Below are positions 34,310 to 48,874 of a DNA stretch of 64,000 bases, in pieces (position 1 is the first letter of the stretch; every line of letters begins with the position of its first letter). The DNA is from Vulcanococcus limneticus LL. GTDB taxonomy: Bacteria > Cyanobacteriota > Cyanobacteriia > PCC-6307 > Cyanobiaceae. The stretch is from NCBI RefSeq assembly GCF_002252705.1, contig NZ_NQLA01000009.1, forward strand, positions 1 to 64,000, written 5' to 3'. A program made the translations under genes and the position numbers. Under the pieces are notes generated by a model. It was not told where the DNA came from, ran no database searches, and was given only the letters and a program-made list of their open reading frames with translations.

Positions 34310-36466
34310 TTGAGCCTGCCCCGCCTCCACCCCCGCACGATCGAGGCCGTCAAGGAGCGGGCCGACATCGTCGACGTGGTGGGTGAGCACGTGGTGCTCA
34401 AGAAAAAGGGGCGCGAGTTCGTGGGGATCTGCCCCTTCCACGACGACAAATCCCCGTCGATGACGGTGTCGCCGGCCAAGCAGTTCTATTACTGCTTCTC
34501 CTGCGGAGCCGGTGGCAACGCCATCAAGTTTCTGATGGAGCTGCAGCGCAACAGCTTCAGCGATGTGGTGCTGGAGCTGGCGCGCAAATACCAGCTGCCG
34601 ATCGAGACCCTTGAAGGTCCCCAGCAGGAGCGGCTGCGCCAGCAGCTCTCGCGGCGCGAGCAGCTGATGAAGGCCCTGGCCCTGGCGGCCGGCTGGTTCC
34701 GCGCCCAGCTGCGCAGCCCCGAGGGGGCCGCCGCCCTGGCCTACCTCAAGCAGAAGCGCGGCCTGAGCGAGGCCACGCTCGAGGGCTTCGGCCTGGGCTA
34801 TGCCCCCGAGCGCTGGGATGGCCTGCTCAGCCATCTGCAGCAGGTGGAGGGCCTGGCGCCGGAGCTGCTGGAGGCCGCCGGCCTGGTGGTGCCCCGCAAG
34901 GGCGGCAGTTCCCAGGACAGCCGTGGCTTCTACGACCGCTTCCGCCACCGGGTGATGGTGCCGATCGCCGATCGCCAGGGGCGGATCATCGGCTTCGGCG
35001 GCCGCAGCCTCGATGGCGGTGAGCCCAAGTATCTGAACTCTCCGGAAACGGAGGTGTTCGAGAAGGGCAAGCACCTGTTCGGCCTCGACAAGGCCGTGAA
35101 TGCCATCCGCAAGGACGACCGGGCCGTGGTGGTGGAGGGCTACTTCGATGTGATTGCCCTGCACGCCGCCGGCATCACCAACGCGGTGGCAGCCCTGGGC
35201 ACGGCCCTCAGCAGCCAGCAGATCACCCAGCTGTGCCGTTGCTGCGACAGCAAGCGCCTGATCCTCAACTTCGACACCGACGGTGCCGGCGTGCGCGCCG
35301 CCCAGCGCGCCATCGGCGAGGTGGAGCAGCTGGCGCTGCAGGGCCAGCTGGAGCTGCGGGTGCTGCACCTGCCTGCCGGCAAGGATCCGGATGAGTTCCT
35401 CCAGGACCACGGCGCCGGCGATTACCGCTCGCTGCTGGATCAGGCACCGCTCTGGCTCGACTGGCAGATCGAGCAGGTGCTCGAGGGCCGCGACCTGGCC
35501 CGCTCCGACGACTTCCAGCAGGCCGTCAGCGCCCTGGTGGCGCTGCTGGGCAAGCTGCCCCAGAGCGCCGTGCGCTCCCGCTACCTGCAGCAGGTGGCCG
35601 AGCGCCTGTCCGGTGGCCAGGCCCGGCTGGCGATCCAGCTGGAGGACGACCTGCGCCAGCAGGTAAAGGGTCAGCGCTGGCATGGCCGTTCCCAGAAGTG
35701 GGAGCAGCCCGGCGAGGCGGGGCTCAGGGAGCGGGCCGAGGCGGAACTGCTGCGGCTCTACCTGCACTGCCCCGGCCACCGCGGCGCCATCCGCGCCGAG
35801 CTGCGCCGCCGCGAGCTCGACGACTTCGCCCTCTCCCACCATCGGCGCCTGTGGGCCGCCATCGGCACCCTGGAGGAGGGCAACCTGGGGGTGGGCCGGC
35901 TGGAGGCGGTGAACCGGGGCCTGGATCCGGGCCACGAGCTGGCGGATCTGGATCTGCCCCGGCTGTTGGGCGAGCAGCTGGTGGTGGAGCAGAGCGAGCT
36001 GCTCAACCGGCTGACGCCGCTGCTGGAGCCCAATGAGGTGCAGCGCCTGGCCCTGGCCCAGCCCCTGCTGCAGCTGCGCGGCGCCACGGCCTGCCTGGAG
36101 CGCCAGCGCAGCCTGAAGCGCTGCCGCCACCTGTTGGATGCCTGGCGGGCCCAGAACCTGGAGACGCTGGAGCGCTGCATCGCCCGGCTGCTACGGGAGC
36201 CTGCCGTCGCCGATGGGGCCGAGGCGGGTGCCGGCGGGCCCAGTGGCGGGCTGGTGCATGCCGGCCTCGACATGGAGACGCGCATCGAGGCGATGTTCAT
36301 TGAACTCAATGGCGATGCCCTCAAGTTCCAGGAGCTCTATTACAACGAGCGCAAGCACATCACCCATCTCGATGCGCAGCGGCGCACCAGCTACGAGGAG
36401 GTGAGCCGTCCTGCTGCCGCTGGGGTTGCCGCTCCGGCAGACGGGCTGGAATCTCTTACGGCCTGA
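34310..36466 (+). CDS. dnaG: DNA primase
   Basis: Synthesises RNA primers for chromosome replication. 718 residues from a TTG at 34310, chosen because LPRLHPRTIEAVKERADIV is the conserved cyanobacterial start; an ATG at 34223 would add 29 residues. Zinc domain CPFHDDKSPS ... CFSCGAGG, TOPRIM domain with VVEGYFDVIALHAAG and NFDTDGAGVRAAQ, and a C-terminal DnaB-interacting helical region. It is the host primase, distinct from the element's own primase-helicase at 9.2-11.8 kb. Confidence 0.96.
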   Translation: MSLPRLHPRTIEAVKERADIVDVVGEHVVLKKKGREFVGICPFHDDKSPSMTVSPAKQFYYCFSCGAGGNAIKFLMELQRNSFSDVVLELARKYQLPIETLEGPQQERLRQQLSRREQLMKALALAAGWFRAQLRSPEGAAALAYLKQKRGLSEATLEGFGLGYAPERWDGLLSHLQQVEGLAPELLEAAGLVVPRKGGSSQDSRGFYDRFRHRVMVPIADRQGRIIGFGGRSLDGGEPKYLNSPETEVFEKGKHLFGLDKAVNAIRKDDRAVVVEGYFDVIALHAAGITNAVAALGTALSSQQITQLCRCCDSKRLILNFDTDGAGVRAAQRAIGEVEQLALQGQLELRVLHLPAGKDPDEFLQDHGAGDYRSLLDQAPLWLDWQIEQVLEGRDLARSDDFQQAVSALVALLGKLPQSAVRSRYLQQVAERLSGGQARLAIQLEDDLRQQVKGQRWHGRSQKWEQPGEAGLRERAEAELLRLYLHCPGHRGAIRAELRRRELDDFALSHHRRLWAAIGTLEEGNLGVGRLEAVNRGLDPGHELADLDLPRLLGEQLVVEQSELLNRLTPLLEPNEVQRLALAQPLLQLRGATACLERQRSLKRCRHLLDAWRAQNLETLERCIARLLREPAVADGAEAGAGGPSGGLVHAGLDMETRIEAMFIELNGDALKFQELYYNERKHITHLDAQRRTSYEEVSRPAAAGVAAPADGLESLTA

Positions 36467-36578
36467 CGACTTTGAACTCTCCCGCGGCAATCCCTCAGGG
36501 CACCTGCGGCTGGGGACAACGGCTGACATCGGCGTGCGAGTCCCTAGGGTTGGGCGGGCCAACGGTGTGAGGCATTCC

Positions 36579-37742
36579 ATGACGCAGGGACTGGCTGCCG
36601 GCAATCGCCCCACGGTTCTCGCGGTTGACGACACCCCGGAAAACCTCGACCTGATGTCTGGGCTGCTACAGGATCGCTACCGGGTCAAGGTGGCGATCAG
36701 TGGCGAGAAGGCCCTGCAGATTGCCCGCTCCGACGATCCCCCCGATCTGATCCTGCTCGACATCATGATGCCGGGTCTCTCCGGCTACGAGGTGTGTGCA
36801 CAGCTCAAGCAGGACCCCGCTACTCGCGCAATTCCGATCATTTTCCTCACGGCCATGACGGCCACTGAAGATGAGACCAAGGGTCTGGAAATGGGGGCTG
36901 TGGATTTCATCACCAAGCCCGTTAATCCACCGATCGTGCTGGCCCGGGTGGCCACCCATCTGCAGCTCAAGGCCGCCACCGATTTCCTTCGCGATCAAAA
37001 TAGCTATCTTGAAGCGGAGGTGAAGCGCCGCGGCCAGGAACTCGCCGCCATCCAGGACGTGACGATCCAGGCGATGGCCGGCCTGGCCGAAACCCGTGAC
37101 GCTGACACCGGCAACCACATCCGCCGCACCCAGCACTACGTGAAGGCGCTGGCGCAGCAGCTGCGGGACCACCCCCGCTTTCGCGAGGCCCTCAATGACC
37201 ACGCCATTGATCTGCTGTTCCGATCTGCACCCCTGCATGACATCGGCAAGGTGGGCATCCCCGACCGCATCCTGCTCAAGCCAGGCCGCCTGACCCCGGA
37301 GGAATTCGAGATCATGAAGACCCACACCACCCTGGGGCGTGATGCGATCGCCACGGCTGAGCGCCAGCTCGGTCTGGAGGTTGGATTCCTGAAATCTGCC
37401 AAGGAGATCGCCTACAGCCACCAGGAGAAGTGGGACGGCAGCGGCTACCCCGAGGGCCTGGCCGGTGATGCCATTCCCCTCTCCGCCAGGCTGATGGCCC
37501 TGGCCGATGTCTACGACGCCCTGATCAGCCGGAGGGTCTACAAGGAGCCGATGGGCCACGAGCAGGCGCTGGACATCATTCGCCAGGGCAGTGGCAGCCA
37601 CTTCGACCCCGACATCGTGGAGGCGTTTCTGGCCATCCACGAGCAGCTGCACGCCATCGCCGTCCGCTTTTCCGACAGCGACGCCGATCTGCGGCACAAA
37701 GCTGAGCAGATCACCATGATGACGGGAGCCCCCCAGCCCTAG
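36579..37742 (+). CDS. Response regulator with HD-GYP phosphodiesterase output
   Basis: 387 residues from ATG 36579. Receiver domain (acceptor D61 in LILLDIMMPG, conserved KPVN lysine), a short linker helix, then an HD-GYP domain with ETRDADTGNHIRRTQHYV, PLHDIGKVGIPDRILLKPG and EKWDGSGYPEGL. HD-GYP enzymes hydrolyse cyclic di-GMP; all metal-binding residues appear present. Fourteen bases downstream begins a sensor gene and then a hybrid kinase, the likely source of its phosphate. Confidence 0.93.
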   Translation: MTQGLAAGNRPTVLAVDDTPENLDLMSGLLQDRYRVKVAISGEKALQIARSDDPPDLILLDIMMPGLSGYEVCAQLKQDPATRAIPIIFLTAMTATEDETKGLEMGAVDFITKPVNPPIVLARVATHLQLKAATDFLRDQNSYLEAEVKRRGQELAAIQDVTIQAMAGLAETRDADTGNHIRRTQHYVKALAQQLRDHPRFREALNDHAIDLLFRSAPLHDIGKVGIPDRILLKPGRLTPEEFEIMKTHTTLGRDAIATAERQLGLEVGFLKSAKEIAYSHQEKWDGSGYPEGLAGDAIPLSARLMALADVYDALISRRVYKEPMGHEQALDIIRQGSGSHFDPDIVEAFLAIHEQLHAIAVRFSDSDADLRHKAEQITMMTGAPQP

Positions 37743-37756
37743 GAGCGAGCTCCGCC

Positions 37757-39075
37757 ATGCGGATCAGGGCCGCCAACGCGCTGATCACGGCCTTCTACCT
37801 GACGCTTGCGGTGGCCAGTGGCATGGCCTTGCGGCGCTTCGATCAGGAACGCCTTGAGGAGACGGTGGCCTACAGCAGCCGGATCCGGGCCACTGACCAG
37901 GTGGCGCGCTTCCTGGCGGGATCCAAGCAGCTCACCAGCAGCGTGCAGAGTTATGCCGCCACGGGCGATCCCGCCTTCGCCCAGGCCTACTGGCGTGAGG
38001 TGGAGGTGACCCGCAGCCGGGATCGGGCCGCCGAGGACCTGGCGGCTCTGGGGCTCACCCCGGCCGAAGAGGCGCTGATCAGGCAGGCCAAGGCCAACTC
38101 CGATGCCCTGATCGCCGTGGAGTCCAGGGCGATCGATGCGGCGCGTGGCGGCGATCAGCCCCGCGCCCTGGGGCTGGTGTTCGGCCCCGCCTACCAGAGG
38201 GCCCTGCGGGGCATCTACGGCCCAAGCCACCAGCTGCAGCAGCAGCTGCAACGCCGTCTCCAGGCCGTTCTCGAGCAGAACCGCCGCAGCGCTGCCCGCT
38301 GGTGGCGCCTCTGTCTCGCCCTGGCCCTGCTCAACCTGCTGCTGGTGGTGGTGGTGCTGGTGGCGGTGTATCCACACTTCCTGGGCCGCCCGCTGCTGCG
38401 GCTCAACCAGCGGGTCCTGGCTCTTTTGGCAGGGGGCCAGCCCGCTCCCCTGGACCTCGGCCATGCCGCCACGGAAGTCCGCGAGCTGGCCGCCTCGCTG
38501 GAGGCCTATCAGGCCATGGCCGACCAGATGGGCCGCGACCAGTGGGCCAAGGCCCAGCAGGTGCGGATCACCGCGGCCCTGCAGCGGCTGCACGATCCGG
38601 CCGCCCTGGCCCGCTGCTTCCTGGGGGAGCTGGCGCCTCTGCTGGACCTGGCCTCGGCCACCTTCTATCTGCGGGATCCCGGTGCCGAGCACCTGCATCT
38701 GGTGGGCTCCTATGCCCTGGCCGACCCGGCGACGGTGCCGCAACGGATCCAGTTCGGCGAGGGGCTGGTGGGGGAGGTGGCGCGCCAGGGCCAACCCATC
38801 CAGCTGGAGAATCCACCGTCCCGCTACCTGGCGATCGTCAGCGGCACCGGTGCCGCGCCGGCCGCCCTGGTGCTGGTGCTTCCCGTGGGTAGCTCGGAGC
38901 AGCTGCTGGCGGTGATCGAGCTGGCGGTCCTGCATCCGCTGGCCCCCCACCAACACCACCTGCTCACGGATCTGCTGCCCCTGCTGGCCCTGGCCCTGGA
39001 AGCCCTGCCGCCGGCGACGCTGCATCCGCCCCAGCCCCAGATGGCTACCACCACGACCTCCACGGCCGCGTCGTC

Positions 39076-39079
<4 letters not shown>
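37757..39079 (+). CDS. Membrane sensor protein with GAF domain, no kinase domain
   Basis: 440 residues: N-terminal membrane helix (ALITAFYLTLAVASGMAL), a periplasmic four-helix sensor of about 160 residues, a second helix (CLALALLNLLLVVVVLVAVYP), a HAMP-like linker and a GAF domain (residues 275-415) with FYLRDPGAEHLHLVGSYAL. It ends in a Thr/Ser tail with no histidine kinase, GGDEF or other output. The layout copies the first 430 residues of the next gene, with which it overlaps by an ATGA. It probably works as an accessory input to that kinase. Confidence 0.82.
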
Positions 39080-44060
<4,981 letters not shown>

Positions 44061-44064
<4 letters not shown>

Positions 44065-45389
44065 CGCGCCCAGACCGTGGGGATGTCGCTGAGGCGGGTG
44101 GTGGCCGCTCGCGATAGCCGTTCGCGGCGCATGGCCCAGGCCGGCCGCATGCCGCAGGCGGCCCAGCCCACGGTGCCGCTGCCGTAGCGGCGGTTGAGGC
44201 CATCGACCGTGGCCATCAGCGCCTCGCGGCGCCGCTGCTGCTCCGGCGGCAGCGGCGCCAGCAGGTGGTGCTGCAGCTGGTCGTCGGGTTGGAGATCCTG
44301 CAGCAGCACGCCCGCCTTCTGGAAGCGGCGGTGGGGGCGGAAGATCCGCTCCACCAGTGGCAGGGCCGCCGCCAGCAGCACGGCGGTGTCGTTGCTGGCC
44401 AGCGGCAGGTTGAGGCTGGCGGCCTTGGTGTAGAAGTCGCCGGCGAAGGGGCTGGTGCGGGCGAACACCGTCAGATGGCCGGCCCGCTGGCGCTGGCGGC
44501 GCAGCTTTTCGGCGGCACGCACCACGTAGCTGGCCACGGCCTGGCGCAGGGGCTCCAGCTCGGTGATCGCACTGCCGAAGCTGCGGCTCACGCAGGTCTC
44601 GCGCTTGGGGCTCGGGGCCGCCGCGAGCGGCAGGCAGGCCTGACCACGCAGCTCCTGCTGCAGCCGCAGGCCCACCACCCCCGCCTTCGCCTTCAGTTCG
44701 CCACTGGCCATGTCGCGCAGGGCCCGGGCATCGGCCACGCCGCGCAGGCGGCACCAGCGGGCCAGCTGGCGGCCGATGCCCCACACCTCCTCGATCGGCA
44801 CGGCCTCCAGCCAGGGGTCGACGGCCGCCACGGCCCCCAGATCGAATACGCCGGCGTGGGTGGGATCGCCTTTGGCGAGGCGATTGGCGAGCTTGGCGAG
44901 CACCTTGGTGGGGGCGATGCCGATGGCCACCGGCAGCCCCAGCTCCTGCAGGATGCGGGCCCGCAGCGCCCGGGCCCAGGGCCCCAGGTCGCCGCCTGTG
45001 GGGCGGGGCAGCTGCCCGAAGGCCTCATCGATCGAGTAGATCTCCAGCCCGGCCAGCCAGGGCTCGATGCTGGCCATCAGCCGCGCGCTCATGTCGCCGT
45101 AGAGGGCGTAGTTGGAGCTGCGCACCACCACGCCGTGGCGCTCGATCAGCGCCCGCACCTGGAAGTAGGGCTTGCCCATGGGCAGGCCCAGGGCGCGGGC
45201 CTCGGCGCTGCGGGCCACGACGCAGCCGTCGTTGTTGGAGAGCACCACCAGGGGGCGGCCCATCAGGGCCGGATCGAGGGCCTGCTCGCAGGAGGCGTAG
45301 AAGTTGTTGGCGTCGATCAGCACGGTGGCCTGGGGAGCCCGGCCTGGGCCGCCGCCATCGGCCCGATCGCTTCCAGGGGGGTCTGCCAA
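44061..45389 (-). CDS. umuC: UmuC subunit of error-prone DNA polymerase V
   Basis: Y-family translesion polymerase. 442 residues from a TTG at 45389, or 420 from a GTG at 45323 that fits the usual N-terminus better. Palm motifs VLIDANNFYASCEQ and YSIDEAFGQL carry the catalytic acids; the thumb helix-hairpin-helix EEVWGIGRQLA and the little-finger domain follow, with the UmuC-specific C-terminal extension. A LexA-box-like palindrome lies 34 bases upstream. Its partner umuD is 3.5 kb upstream on the same strand, separated by cyclic di-GMP genes. Confidence 0.93.
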
Positions 45390-45422
45390 GGCTCGGACGC
45401 GCCGCCACCGGAATCCCTGGAT

Positions 45423-45436
45423 AGTAGGTCCGTACT
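45423..45436 (-). promoter_or_regulatory. LexA-box-like site upstream of umuC
   Basis: Minus strand reads AGTACGGACCTACT. The cyanobacterial SOS box is close to AGTAC-N4-GTACT; this matches 9 of 10 fixed positions and lies 34 bases before the umuC start. Binding is inferred. Confidence 0.5.
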
Positions 45437-45538
45437 GGCTATTCTGTCTCGGGCTGGCTGCCGCTGTCCGGTGCTGTCTGCTGCTGGCTGGCTGCCGCTG
45501 CCGGCGGCCTGTGTGGCTCGTGCTGCGTCGCCCGCCGC

Positions 45539-47038
45539 TCAGCCCGCCATCACCCGATTGCGCCCGGCCTGCTTGGCGCGGTAGAGCTCCCCATCCACCC
45601 GCCGGAACAAGGATTCCGCCGACTCCAGGGGCCGCCGCTGCGCCACCCCGAAGCTGGCCGTCACCGTGCCCACGCCCTCGATGGGGGTCTCGGCCACCAG
45701 CCGCCGCAGCTTCTCCGCCAGCTGGTGCGCCTCCTCGTCAGTGCTGTGGGGCATCAGCACCAGGAACTCCTCGCCGCCCCAGCGGCCCAGGCCATCGCTC
45801 TCGCGCAGCTTGGCCCGCACCCGCCCGGCCAGCTCCACCAGCACCCGATCCCCCGCCGCATGGCCGAAGCGGTCGTTGATCGCCTTGAAGTGGTCGATGT
45901 CGAACAGCACCAGGGACAGCTCGTCGCCGTAGCGGTCGGCGCGATCGAGCTCGCTGCGCACCCGCTCATCCAGCTGGCGCCGGTTCCAGAGGCCGGTGAG
46001 GGGATCGGTGTGGGCCAGCCGGGCGAGCTTGTGGTGATGGTGGCCTGTGAGCCGGAACACCAGCAGCAGCGCCAGGATCAGGGTGAGCAGCGCCGTCAGG
46101 CTGATCTGGAACAGCGACGACCACAGCGGACCGGAGGGCACGCGCAGGGGCTGGCTCACCACCAGGGTCCAGTTCAGTTCGGGAATGCGCTTGGTGCGCA
46201 CATAGATCAGCTCCCCGCCCTGCCGGAACTGGAAGGCGCCCCTGGGTTGCTCGCGGAGGCTGTCCCGCAGGCGCTGCTGGGCGATGGCCCGCTGCAGCTG
46301 CGGCGGGGCCTGCCCGCGTCGGGGGCTGAACAGGATGCGGCCCCGCCCGTCCAGGAACATCACCTGAATGCCGTTGGTCCGCTCGGCCTGCTGGATCCGC
46401 CTGGTCAGCTGGCTGGTGGAGCGTCCGAGGCCCACGGCCCCCAGGAAACGGCCGCCATCACCCAGCAGCTTGTAATTCACGAACACCGTGGTGCGGCTCG
46501 GATCGGCGGTGTCGCGATCGAGATTCACCTCGTAGGAGGAGGCGCTGGCGCGCAGCCGGAAAAACCAGGCGTCCTGGGCGCTGCCCGGTGACACCGTCTT
46601 GAGGATGCCGGTGGGGTGGTAGTAGCGCCGCGAGGCCTCGGACACGAAGAAGACCGTGGTGGCACCGTGCTGGGCCTGCACCCGGCTCAGGTAGCGCTGC
46701 ACGGCGGCCTCGGGCTGCTCGCCCTGTTCCACCCAGTCGATCAGCAGGGTGTTGGCTGCCATCGCGGAGGCGAACAGGATCGGCTGCACGAAGTCCTGCT
46801 GGAGATCGGCCGAGAGGGCGTCCAGGGTGAGTGGCAGCGTGGATTCCACCACCTGGCGACGGGCTGCCGCGAGGGCGTTGGCATAGGTGAACAGGGCCAC
46901 CGCACCGAAGCCCACGGTGAGAGTCACGCTCAGCTGCACCGAGAGCCACCAGCGGTCCCGGGCGAGGCTGTCCTGCGGCTGCAGGCGGCGCCAGCGTGCC
47001 CGCAGCCGCGGCCCGATCGATCCGAGGGTCACGCTCAA
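45539..47038 (-). CDS. Membrane diguanylate cyclase (Cache/GGDEF)
   Basis: 499 residues. Helix at about 33-53, a long periplasmic Cache-like sensor with ARRYYHPTGILKTVSP and TTVFVNYKLL, a second helix (LTALLTLILALLLVF) and a GGDEF domain: DPLTGLWNRRQL, FDIDHFKAINDRFGH, active site GGEEF at 421-425. An RESD sequence five residues before GGEEF is a standard inhibitory I-site for cyclic di-GMP, so product inhibition is expected. The ATG overlaps the stop of the truncated HD-GYP gene upstream. Confidence 0.93.
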   Translation of the reverse strand: MSVTLGSIGPRLRARWRRLQPQDSLARDRWWLSVQLSVTLTVGFGAVALFTYANALAAARRQVVESTLPLTLDALSADLQQDFVQPILFASAMAANTLLIDWVEQGEQPEAAVQRYLSRVQAQHGATTVFFVSEASRRYYHPTGILKTVSPGSAQDAWFFRLRASASSYEVNLDRDTADPSRTTVFVNYKLLGDGGRFLGAVGLGRSTSQLTRRIQQAERTNGIQVMFLDGRGRILFSPRRGQAPPQLQRAIAQQRLRDSLREQPRGAFQFRQGGELIYVRTKRIPELNWTLVVSQPLRVPSGPLWSSLFQISLTALLTLILALLLVFRLTGHHHHKLARLAHTDPLTGLWNRRQLDERVRSELDRADRYGDELSLVLFDIDHFKAINDRFGHAAGDRVLVELAGRVRAKLRESDGLGRWGGEEFLVLMPHSTDEEAHQLAEKLRRLVAETPIEGVGTVTASFGVAQRRPLESAESLFRRVDGELYRAKQAGRNRVMAG

Positions 47039-47532
47039 ATCCGGTGCCCCTCCGGGATCGGCGGCACCAGCTCCCGTTGCCCCTGGGGCCCGGAGCGCTT
47101 GTCGTCGGGTGTGGCCTCGAAGATCTGTCGGAACTGCTCACTCACCTTGAGGAATCCCTCCACCAGGGAGGGATCGCCTGTCGTGCCCGCCAGGGTCACG
47201 ACGGTGTCGACCACCTGGGCGTGCGGCAGCGCTTCCTGGTGGCAGCGTCTGGAGGCCAGGCCGTCGTAGACGTCGAGGATGGCCATGATCCGGGCCACCA
47301 GGGGAATGGACTCGCCGCTCAGGCCCTGGGTATAGCCGCTGCCATCCCGGTTTTCGTAGTGGGAGAGGGCCAGATCCTTGGCCATCCCGAACACTAACGT
47401 GTCGTGAATGTCGATGTCCTGTCTTAGGCGCTCGAGGATATTAAACCCGATCTGGGGATACAGCTGCATCGTGGCCTGCTCCTTGGCCGACAGCCTGTCG
47501 GGTTTCTTGAGGATCGCGTCCTTGATGCCCAC
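47035..47532 (-). pseudogene. Truncated HD-GYP domain gene lacking the HD histidine
   Basis: Readable from a GTG at 47532 (165 residues). The sequence VGIKDAILKKPDRLS, HYENRDGSGYTQGLSGESIPL and ARIMAILDVYDGLASRR is the C-terminal two thirds of an HD-GYP phosphodiesterase. In frame just upstream reads PLLDIGKVG, where a working enzyme has an LHDIGK-type motif: the metal-binding His is replaced by Leu, and the whole preceding half is absent because the previous gene ends only 81 bases away. Its stop overlaps the GGDEF start by 4 bases, so it may still be translated and couple that gene. Confidence 0.75.
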
Positions 47533-47613
47533 CTTGCCGATGTCGAGCAGGGGAACGCCCCCTGGTGGGACACGCTGGTGCGGCGCTGCAGGGCCAGCTG
47601 GCTCGTCTGGCGA

Positions 47614-48786
47614 TCAGTCGGCCAGGGCATCCTGGTGCCGGGCTCCGATGGCGGCCACCTCATCGGCATGGCGCTCGATCGCGGCCACGCACGCGCCGTC
47701 GAGCTTGCCGGCGGCCACCAGCCTGTTGAGTTCGGCGCAGGCCTCCGCCACCGACCAGGCCGGCTTGTAGGGCCTCCGGCTGGTGAGGGCATCGAACACA
47801 TCGGCCACGGCCACGATGCGCGCCTCCAGGGGGATCTGCTCGCCCCGCAGGCCCCGGGGGTAGCCGGAGCCGTCGAGCTGTTCGTGGTGGCCACCCACGA
47901 TGGCCCGCAGCACGTCGGAATCGGGCAGGTCCTGCAGGGCGAACTCCCCCAGGATCTTGTCGATGATCTCCAGGCCCAGGGTCACGTGGGTTTCCATGAG
48001 CTGGCGCTCCTCGGGATCCAGCCGGCCCGGCTTGAGCAGGATCCGATCGGGAATGCCGATCTTGCCGATGTCGTGCAGCGGCGCGAACAGGAACACGTGC
48101 TCGATGAACTCGTCGCTGAGGCCGTGGGAGGGCGCCAGGTCGCGGGCGATCAGGCGCGAGGTGTGGGCCATCCGGTCGAGGTGGCCGCCGGTCTCGAAGT
48201 CGCGCAGGTGGGCGAAGTCGCGGGCCACCTGGGCTGAGGCCATGATCGAGCGAACGGCGCTGAGCTCGTTCGAGATCGTCATGTTGATCAGCCGGGTGAA
48301 CAGCCCCAGGTTGCGCTGCACGATCGGCGTGAAGGCCGCCAGCTGGCAGGAGTCGTAGAACACGAAGCCGATGAACTGCCCCTGGTCGGTGAGCGGCACC
48401 GTGAGCGAGGAGCGGTAGCCCTGCTCCAGCAGCCAGCTGGAGTGCGGGCTGTTGGGTTTCACCACGGCCTGGATGTCGTCGATCACCCGCGGCCGGCCGC
48501 TGCTGGCGATGGCGCTGAGGGAGGCGCTCTCCTTCAGGGGGAATTCGTAGCCCTGGATCGCCTCGCCGCTGCGGGTGCTGTTCACGAAGGTCTTGAGCCG
48601 ATCGCTGTCGTCGTCGTAGAGCACGCAGGCGATGCGATCGATGCAGGGCACCAGCTCCAGCAGCTGGTCGTGCAGCTGGGAGAGCCGATCGTTCAGCAGG
48701 CGGCTCAGCTCCTCCTCGCCGGTGTGCACCACCTGGGAGCTCGAGCCCGGGATCACGTTGAGGGTCAGGGCGATCGGATTGGTCAT
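47614..48786 (-). CDS. GAF / HD-GYP cyclic di-GMP phosphodiesterase
   Basis: 390 residues. N-terminal GAF-like domain (about 20-180: IDRIACVLYDDDSDRLKTFV, SSLTVPLTDQGQFIGFVFYDS) and an HD-GYP domain with RDFETGGHLDRMAHTSRLIA, PLHDIGKIGIPDRILLKPG, GGHHEQLDGSGYPRGL and ARIVAVADVFDALTSRRPYK, complete in its metal ligands. It is soluble, so it senses a cytoplasmic signal. It lies 88 bases after umuD on the same strand and ahead of the truncated paralogue and the cyclase. Confidence 0.93.
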   Translation of the reverse strand: MTNPIALTLNVIPGSSSQVVHTGEEELSRLLNDRLSQLHDQLLELVPCIDRIACVLYDDDSDRLKTFVNSTRSGEAIQGYEFPLKESASLSAIASSGRPRVIDDIQAVVKPNSPHSSWLLEQGYRSSLTVPLTDQGQFIGFVFYDSCQLAAFTPIVQRNLGLFTRLINMTISNELSAVRSIMASAQVARDFAHLRDFETGGHLDRMAHTSRLIARDLAPSHGLSDEFIEHVFLFAPLHDIGKIGIPDRILLKPGRLDPEERQLMETHVTLGLEIIDKILGEFALQDLPDSDVLRAIVGGHHEQLDGSGYPRGLRGEQIPLEARIVAVADVFDALTSRRPYKPAWSVAEACAELNRLVAAGKLDGACVAAIERHADEVAAIGARHQDALAD

Positions 48787-48874
48787 GCTGGCGTTCCACC
48801 CGTGGCGGCCCTACCCCTCTAAGGTAGGGAGGTGCTCCGATTGGTGCAGCCGCCGGCGCTGGCGGGCCCGGGGC

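Noticed and set aside
33014-36130. 1038-codon open frame on the minus strand opposite dnaG
   Set aside because: Lies over a certain gene; composition is that of reverse-complement GC-rich coding (long His/Gln/Leu/Ala runs) and it shows no family motif. Other long antisense frames at 19505-21526, 21593-23695, 38824-40968 and 41425-43455 were rejected for the same reason.
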